Source: Streptomyces sp. NBC_00390
GTDB lineage: Bacteria > Actinomycetota > Actinomycetes > Streptomycetales > Streptomycetaceae
DNA length: 64,000 nt
Direction of reading: 5' to 3'
NCBI RefSeq assembly: GCF_036057275.1
Contig: NZ_CP107945.1
Span: 5,828,001-5,892,000, forward strand
Below are positions 60,777 through 64,000 of this stretch, piece after piece. The position numbers and the translations under genes were made by a program. How positions within the stretch are numbered: the first letter of the stretch is position 1; each line of letters opens with the position of its first letter. Under the pieces are notes generated by a model, which was not told where the DNA came from, did no database searches, and worked only from the letters and a program-made list of their open reading frames with translations.

Positions 60777-60876
60777 CCGAGGAAGACAGTCGCTCAACGC
60801 GCTCGCCAGCCTCGGACAACTTCTTTCGGATCTCGTGCAGCTCGACTAATAACCGTGCTCGATCCGCAACCCTCAC
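60727..60876 (-). CDS. Possible small coiled-coil protein (49 aa)
   Basis: GTG 60876 with GGGGGAA upstream; codes LLVELHEIRKKLSEAGERVE, a regular heptad pattern. It starts 29 bp after the XRE regulator stop and overlaps the GntR 3' end. It could be a cotranscribed partner or chance. Confidence 0.3.
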   Translation of the reverse strand: MRVADRARLLVELHEIRKKLSEAGERVERLSSSVRNARGADLRGDRAAS

Positions 60877-60904
60877 GGCGTCTTCCCCCTTCCAGCTGTA
60901 GTGA

Positions 60905-62125
60905 TCAGCCCAGTTTCATGCGTCCAGCGAGCCGCCGGATCTCTTCGGCACGCGTGTGCCGGTCGCTAGACCGAAGATCGTCTACGACGTTCCGAGCGAT
61001 GGGACGGTTGCGCACGTGCTGAGGGGCGATCTCGTCGGCGCGCAAGATGGCCTCAGCTGCCGGGCCCACTTTGCCGTTCATCATCTGTCCGGCCGCGGTG
61101 CATACCCAGAAGTGCGATTGGCGCTCACCGGAAGCAATGTTCACGACATTGACGACCTCGGCGCGTGACACCACATCGCGGGGGTGCCCGAGTTCCAAGC
61201 TGACTTCCACCGAGTGGATCTCGGCGTTAACCGCGTTGAACTGCGTTTGGTAGACGTTGCCATCGGTGGGCAGGGCAGCAGCCACGCGCCTAGCCTCAGC
61301 CAGGTGTGATTCGGCTTCCGTGCGGTCCCACAGACGCGACCAGGCGACGGCTGCGCGCAGGTGCATTGCGCCCCACAGCGATCGGACGGGCACGCCGGCC
61401 GCCGCCATATGAGGCTCCAGGTCGTCCAGGGCAAGCACTGCCATGTCTCGCGCCGCGCTCAGCTCACCCTCATGGAGCCAGACCCCGCACAGGTCCCACC
61501 GTGCTGCGGCCTTGAGGATGGGTGACTCCGCACGTTCGGCGGCGACCAACTCTCGCTGCACGGCGCTCCACCCGAGATCGTGGTGCCCGAGCAGATTGGA
61601 GGAGACTCGCGCCATGTGGCTAGAGCGCAACATCAGCGCCTCAGCCGCCCGCGCATCGTCGCCGTCGGCGGCGTCGCAGAGAACGATCAGGTCCCGAAGG
61701 ATCTGGGGAAGAACGTCGCCCAGCGCGGTGAATCGAGCGTCCTGCCTCAGCCTCTCGGCAGCCTCCACTCGCACGGTGAGGTCAGCCAGAGTCGGGAGAG
61801 TGGTCGCGCCAATGAGGGCAGCGCCGCCAGGCATCGTGGCCTGCTGGAGTGCAAGCCGCAGGCCCGGAATCGCAGCATGACCCGAGTCGAGTTCCGCAGT
61901 CTCGTGCCGGTAGGGCTGGCCCGTCAGCTCGATCACTTCCACGCCGAGCACCTCGGCGAGCTGTCCCAGGACGCTCATCCGGTCGAGGGGGAGGCGACCC
62001 GTTTCAATCTTGGAGACCCAGCTCACGGAGCGCTCAACAGCCGCCGCCAGACGAGCTTGATCCCAACCGATTCGTCGTCGTGCTCGTGCTACGCGCTGGC
62101 CCGTGCTCAGCTCGGCCCCCATCAT
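60905..62125 (-). CDS. XRE family regulator with TPR-like C-terminus
   Basis: 406 aa. HTH in residues 9-65 (GQRVARARRRIGWDQARLAAAVERS, SVSWVSKIETGR). Residues 100-400 are helical repeats rich in AxxxA/LxxA pairs (for example ARAAEALMLRSSHMARVSS), as in Streptomyces transcriptional regulators with TPR-like sensor domains. It probably senses a peptide or protein and regulates the element or its host. An inverted repeat 46 bp before the start is a likely own operator. Confidence 0.87.
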   Translation of the reverse strand: MMGAELSTGQRVARARRRIGWDQARLAAAVERSVSWVSKIETGRLPLDRMSVLGQLAEVLGVEVIELTGQPYRHETAELDSGHAAIPGLRLALQQATMPGGAALIGATTLPTLADLTVRVEAAERLRQDARFTALGDVLPQILRDLIVLCDAADGDDARAAEALMLRSSHMARVSSNLLGHHDLGWSAVQRELVAAERAESPILKAAARWDLCGVWLHEGELSAARDMAVLALDDLEPHMAAAGVPVRSLWGAMHLRAAVAWSRLWDRTEAESHLAEARRVAAALPTDGNVYQTQFNAVNAEIHSVEVSLELGHPRDVVSRAEVVNVVNIASGERQSHFWVCTAAGQMMNGKVGPAAEAILRADEIAPQHVRNRPIARNVVDDLRSSDRHTRAEEIRRLAGRMKLG

Positions 62126-62170
62126 GGGCTCCTTTCGACACTACGAAGGTACCCGCGGCCAGATGAGGCA

Positions 62171-62189
62171 CTGTCAGTAAAAGTGACAG
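62171..62189. promoter_or_regulatory. Inverted repeat, candidate XRE operator
   Basis: CTGTCA-GTAAAAG-TGACAG, 6-bp perfect arms and a 7-nt centre. Confidence 0.5.
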
Positions 62190-62355
62190 CGGGAGAAGCG
62201 AAGTCTCAACGCCAGCAGATGAGTTGGCGCCCGAGAGGTCACGCGGACAGAGTTTCCCTACGTCATCAAGGCTCGCTGCGCTCGCTGCCCGTCAGCGGTG
62301 TGAGCAGGGGAATCATTGCCAGCCCAGCCGCCGCACCGCGGCTCAGCGGACCGGT

Positions 62356-62392
62356 CCTGTCCCACGCCGGAATGTTTCCGAGTGGCCCCCAG
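62356..62392 (+). repeat. Inverted repeat, left arm (about 37 bp)
   Basis: Contains AATGTTTCCGAGTGGCCCCC; about 80% identical to the reverse complement of 62717-62754, with the inner 22 bp matching at 20 positions. Confidence 0.65.
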
Positions 62393-62716
62393 CAGAGGCC
62401 AAAGACACCGGAGCCCATGCCACTGGGAGAGGTGGACGCTCGGGAGAACACCACATTGGACGCATCGAACGTCTGCATTCCCGGCCTCCTGAACTGCGGT
62501 AGCAGTCTGATCAGAGATCAGAGGTGCCGCGCACAGCGCGGCGGCGCCGGCCGGACGCCCGCCGCCCCGCTCCCCTCAATGTCTACGCCACCGGGGGCGC
62601 GACGCCGGTCGCCCGCCCGCGCCCACAAAGGGGCGAAAAGACCAGGCCGGGGGTGGGGACGGACGGCTCCACGGCTTTACCCACCTCCCCGGCCCGGGTC
62701 CCGCGTCGAGCAAGAC

Positions 62717-62754
62717 CAGGGGGCCACTCGGACACATTGCGGGCAGGGGACAAG
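62717..62754 (-). repeat. Inverted repeat, right arm (about 38 bp)
   Basis: On the minus strand reads AATGTGTCCGAGTGGCCCCC and flanks, pairing with 62356-62392. An inner hairpin GCGGGC-N9-GCCCGC is included at its right side. Confidence 0.65.
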
Positions 62755-62950
62755 CCCGCCCGAGTAGCCGGCAAGCGTACGGCCCCCTGATCATGCACGA
62801 CCCCAAACCGGGCAGGACACCGGCCAAAGCCGCTCCGCCGAGAGTGAAGGTGCTCGCCCTGGACAGGTAGGAGAAGTACAGTTTGAATGCCATCTGGGAC
62901 GGAAAGCGTCTCGACAAGCGCCGAAACTACATCTGAGTGACGAGGCGATC

Positions 62951-64000
62951 ATGCTGCTCCGCTTCAGGACGACCAACTACCGCTCGATCCGTGACGCCTG
63001 TGACCTGGTGATGACGAGGTCAAGTTTCAACGGCATTCGCCCCAATGATGGCGATTGGCCAGCAGTCACGAATCGCGTCGCGGGGATCTTCGGGCCGAAC
63101 GCCTCCGGGAAGACGACGGTCTTGGATTCAATGGCTTTCGCCCGCAATGCAATTAGGAACTCAGCCTCTTGGGCTGATCGATCCGCGTTCCCGCATCATC
63201 CGTTCCTCTTGGACGATTCATCTAGAAGCGATTCTTCTACTTTCGAGATGGATTTCGTCTACATCGGAGTTCGCCACTCCTACGGCTTCGAAAGTGATGA
63301 GAATGGCGTAATTAGTGAGTGGCTGTATACGTACCCAGAAGGACGGCGAAGGATCCTATTCGAACGCGACGCAGGGGGGAAATATAGCTTCGGCCGACAC
63401 CTCAAGGGGGATAACTCAAGGATTTCTCGATTGGCATCAGGGAAAAGCCTCTTCCTCTCCACAGCAGCCTTCGCTAATCACCCCTACCTGTACGGCCTCA
63501 GGCAATTCCTCATCAACCATTTCGACTATGCGGTTTTCTCCGAGTCAAACCAGAATGGTCGAATCGGAGCAGTTAAAAAGTGGATTGAGAAGGAACGGCT
63601 TCTTCGCAGGGCTGAAAGCCTGCTTCGCTTCGCCGACCTCGGCATCCAGAAGCTGTCGATCGAAAACGTGGAAGTTGACGAAGGGCTCAGGGAGACGTTT
63701 CGCAGGGCATTCTTCGCCTTCAATGACGGAAGCGACAACGAGAGGGCGGAGAAGGCTTTTAGGAAATTCCTCGCCGACCAGCAGGTCCAGATCGGATTTT
63801 GGCACGAAGGGAAGGGCGATGAAAGTTCGTATCAGCTGGACATTAATAGCGAGAGCAGCGGTACAGTAGCTTGGCTAGCACTGGCACTACCTGCGTTGAG
63901 AATTGTGGATATGGGTGGCGCCTTCATCGTTGACGAAATTGATGCCAGCCTGCACCCACGACTGACCACTGCTTTGATCTCACTGTTCAAATCCGAAGAT
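62951..64000 (+). CDS. AAA ATPase, RloA/AbiLi-like (3' end beyond window)
   Basis: At least 350 aa, open to the window edge; ATG 62951 with GAGG upstream. MLLRFRTTNYRSIRD is the usual N-terminal strand-helix of ABC/SMC-like overcoming-defect ATPases. Walker A GPNASGKTT (about residues 48-56); signature-like SESSGTVAWLALALP (about 300); Walker B and D-loop GGAFIVDEIDASLHPRL (about 325). These match AAA_15/21 ATPases such as RloA or AbiLi, often paired with RloB. Codon use is clearly richer in A/T (AAT, TCA, AGA) than its neighbours, a sign of recent transfer. Likely phage-defence cargo. Confidence 0.85.
   Translation, partial: MLLRFRTTNYRSIRDACDLVMTRSSFNGIRPNDGDWPAVTNRVAGIFGPNASGKTTVLDSMAFARNAIRNSASWADRSAFPHHPFLLDDSSRSDSSTFEMDFVYIGVRHSYGFESDENGVISEWLYTYPEGRRRILFERDAGGKYSFGRHLKGDNSRISRLASGKSLFLSTAAFANHPYLYGLRQFLINHFDYAVFSESNQNGRIGAVKKWIEKERLLRRAESLLRFADLGIQKLSIENVEVDEGLRETFRRAFFAFNDGSDNERAEKAFRKFLADQQVQIGFWHEGKGDESSYQLDINSESSGTVAWLALALPALRIVDMGGAFIVDEIDASLHPRLTTALISLFKSED

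Larger units (their letters stand above)
62126..62950. other. 825-bp zone before the AAA ATPase: operator, inverted repeat, short frames
   Basis: Holds the XRE operator (62171-62189) and an inverted pair of about 38 bp (62356-62392 and 62717-62754). A 70-codon minus-strand frame 62266-62478 (ATG with AGGAGG 7 nt upstream) and a 17-codon frame 62887-62940 (GGAGAAG upstream, ending 10 bp before the ATPase) have ribosome sites, but I recognise neither. Confidence 0.5.
51895..64000. mobile_element. Left part of a pSAM2-like integrative and conjugative element (AICE)
   Basis: tRNA 3' end, then int, xis, rep with overlapping ends, small DUF2637/membrane proteins, FtsK-type translocase, GntR repressor and XRE regulator: the AICE core gene order. 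Cargo: ASCH protein, C5 methyltransferase and AAA ATPase. No second copy of the tRNA 3' end is found up to 64000, so the right end is outside. Confidence 0.85.

Noticed and set aside
62600..62640. CCGCGCCCACAAAGG resembles the tRNA-Val 3' end and following bases, possible attR
   Set aside because: Only about 10 bp match without gaps; AICE attachment repeats are longer and include the T-arm. Treated as chance in GC-rich DNA.
62576..62917. 113-codon minus-strand frame in the zone before the ATPase
   Set aside because: No ribosome site, no recognisable domain, and it includes one arm of the inverted repeat, so it is probably non-coding.
1..64000. CRISPR arrays, rRNA genes, insertion-sequence transposases, PKS/NRPS genes
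   Set aside because: No regularly spaced repeats, rRNA motifs, DDE transposases or modular synthases were seen; the fab genes are the primary fatty-acid operon.

Overview
The window is Streptomyces chromosome. It has very high GC with strong third-position bias, many leaderless-type starts (a TANNNT -10 box 6-7 nt before ATG/GTG), and a gene order of the S. coelicolor type: fasR-fabD-fabH-acpP-fabF, homodimeric-type aceE, DUF3052, AhpE-like peroxiredoxin, then terD genes. About 51.9 kb is core chromosome. The last 12 kb is the left part of an actinomycete integrative and conjugative element (AICE, pSAM2-like) inserted beside a tRNA-Val gene and running off the right edge.

Layout. 1-8 kb: secreted and envelope hydrolases (M14 carboxypeptidase cut by the window start, EI24 membrane protein, nitrilase, a C15-like secreted protein with its catalytic Cys replaced by Ser, DUF1996 protein, SGNH lipoprotein). 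8.3-10 kb: DUF3145 and a MarR/hemerythrin divergon. 10-15.7 kb: type II fatty-acid synthase operon under FasR, then a pirin. 15.8-24.7 kb: cell-wall genes (L,D-transpeptidase, FemAB-like protein, MurJ with a long repeat-bearing N-terminal extension), a response regulator-kinase-lipoprotein operon and a DUF4344 metallopeptidase lipoprotein. 24.8-34.4 kb: stand-alone metabolic and regulatory genes, with two good regulatory switches (MerR promoter with a 19-bp spacer before an aldo/keto reductase; TetR operator inside the MFS-pump promoter). 34.5-38.7 kb: aceE, DUF3052, peroxiredoxin.

38.8-48.3 kb is a complete tellurium-resistance (Ter) stress locus: two TerD proteins, a DUF475/TerC-like membrane protein, a TerA-like protein, a divergent TerD with a Pro/Tyr-rich tail, then an overlapping operon of a C-C lyase, a giant PRTase-TRSP-StiP/PRTase-PELOTA fusion and a HAD phosphatase. 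This is the set proposed from comparative genomics to make a nucleoside-like metabolite. 48.4-51.7 kb: FmdB zinc ribbon, DUF4383, a coiled-coil protein and a DUF4097 lipoprotein whose signal peptide is out of frame with any start codon.

The AICE (about 51.9 kb to beyond 64 kb) carries int-xis-rep in overlapping order, an ASCH-domain protein and a C5-cytosine methyltransferase sharing start/stop bases, small zinc and membrane proteins, an FtsK-like conjugative translocase, a GntR (KorSA-type) repressor with visible operator boxes, and an XRE regulator. After an 0.8-kb intergenic zone holding an inverted repeat comes a visibly AT-richer AAA ATPase of the RloA/AbiLi-like kind, cut by the window end. 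That last gene, with whatever follows it, is the best candidate for an undescribed defence cargo.
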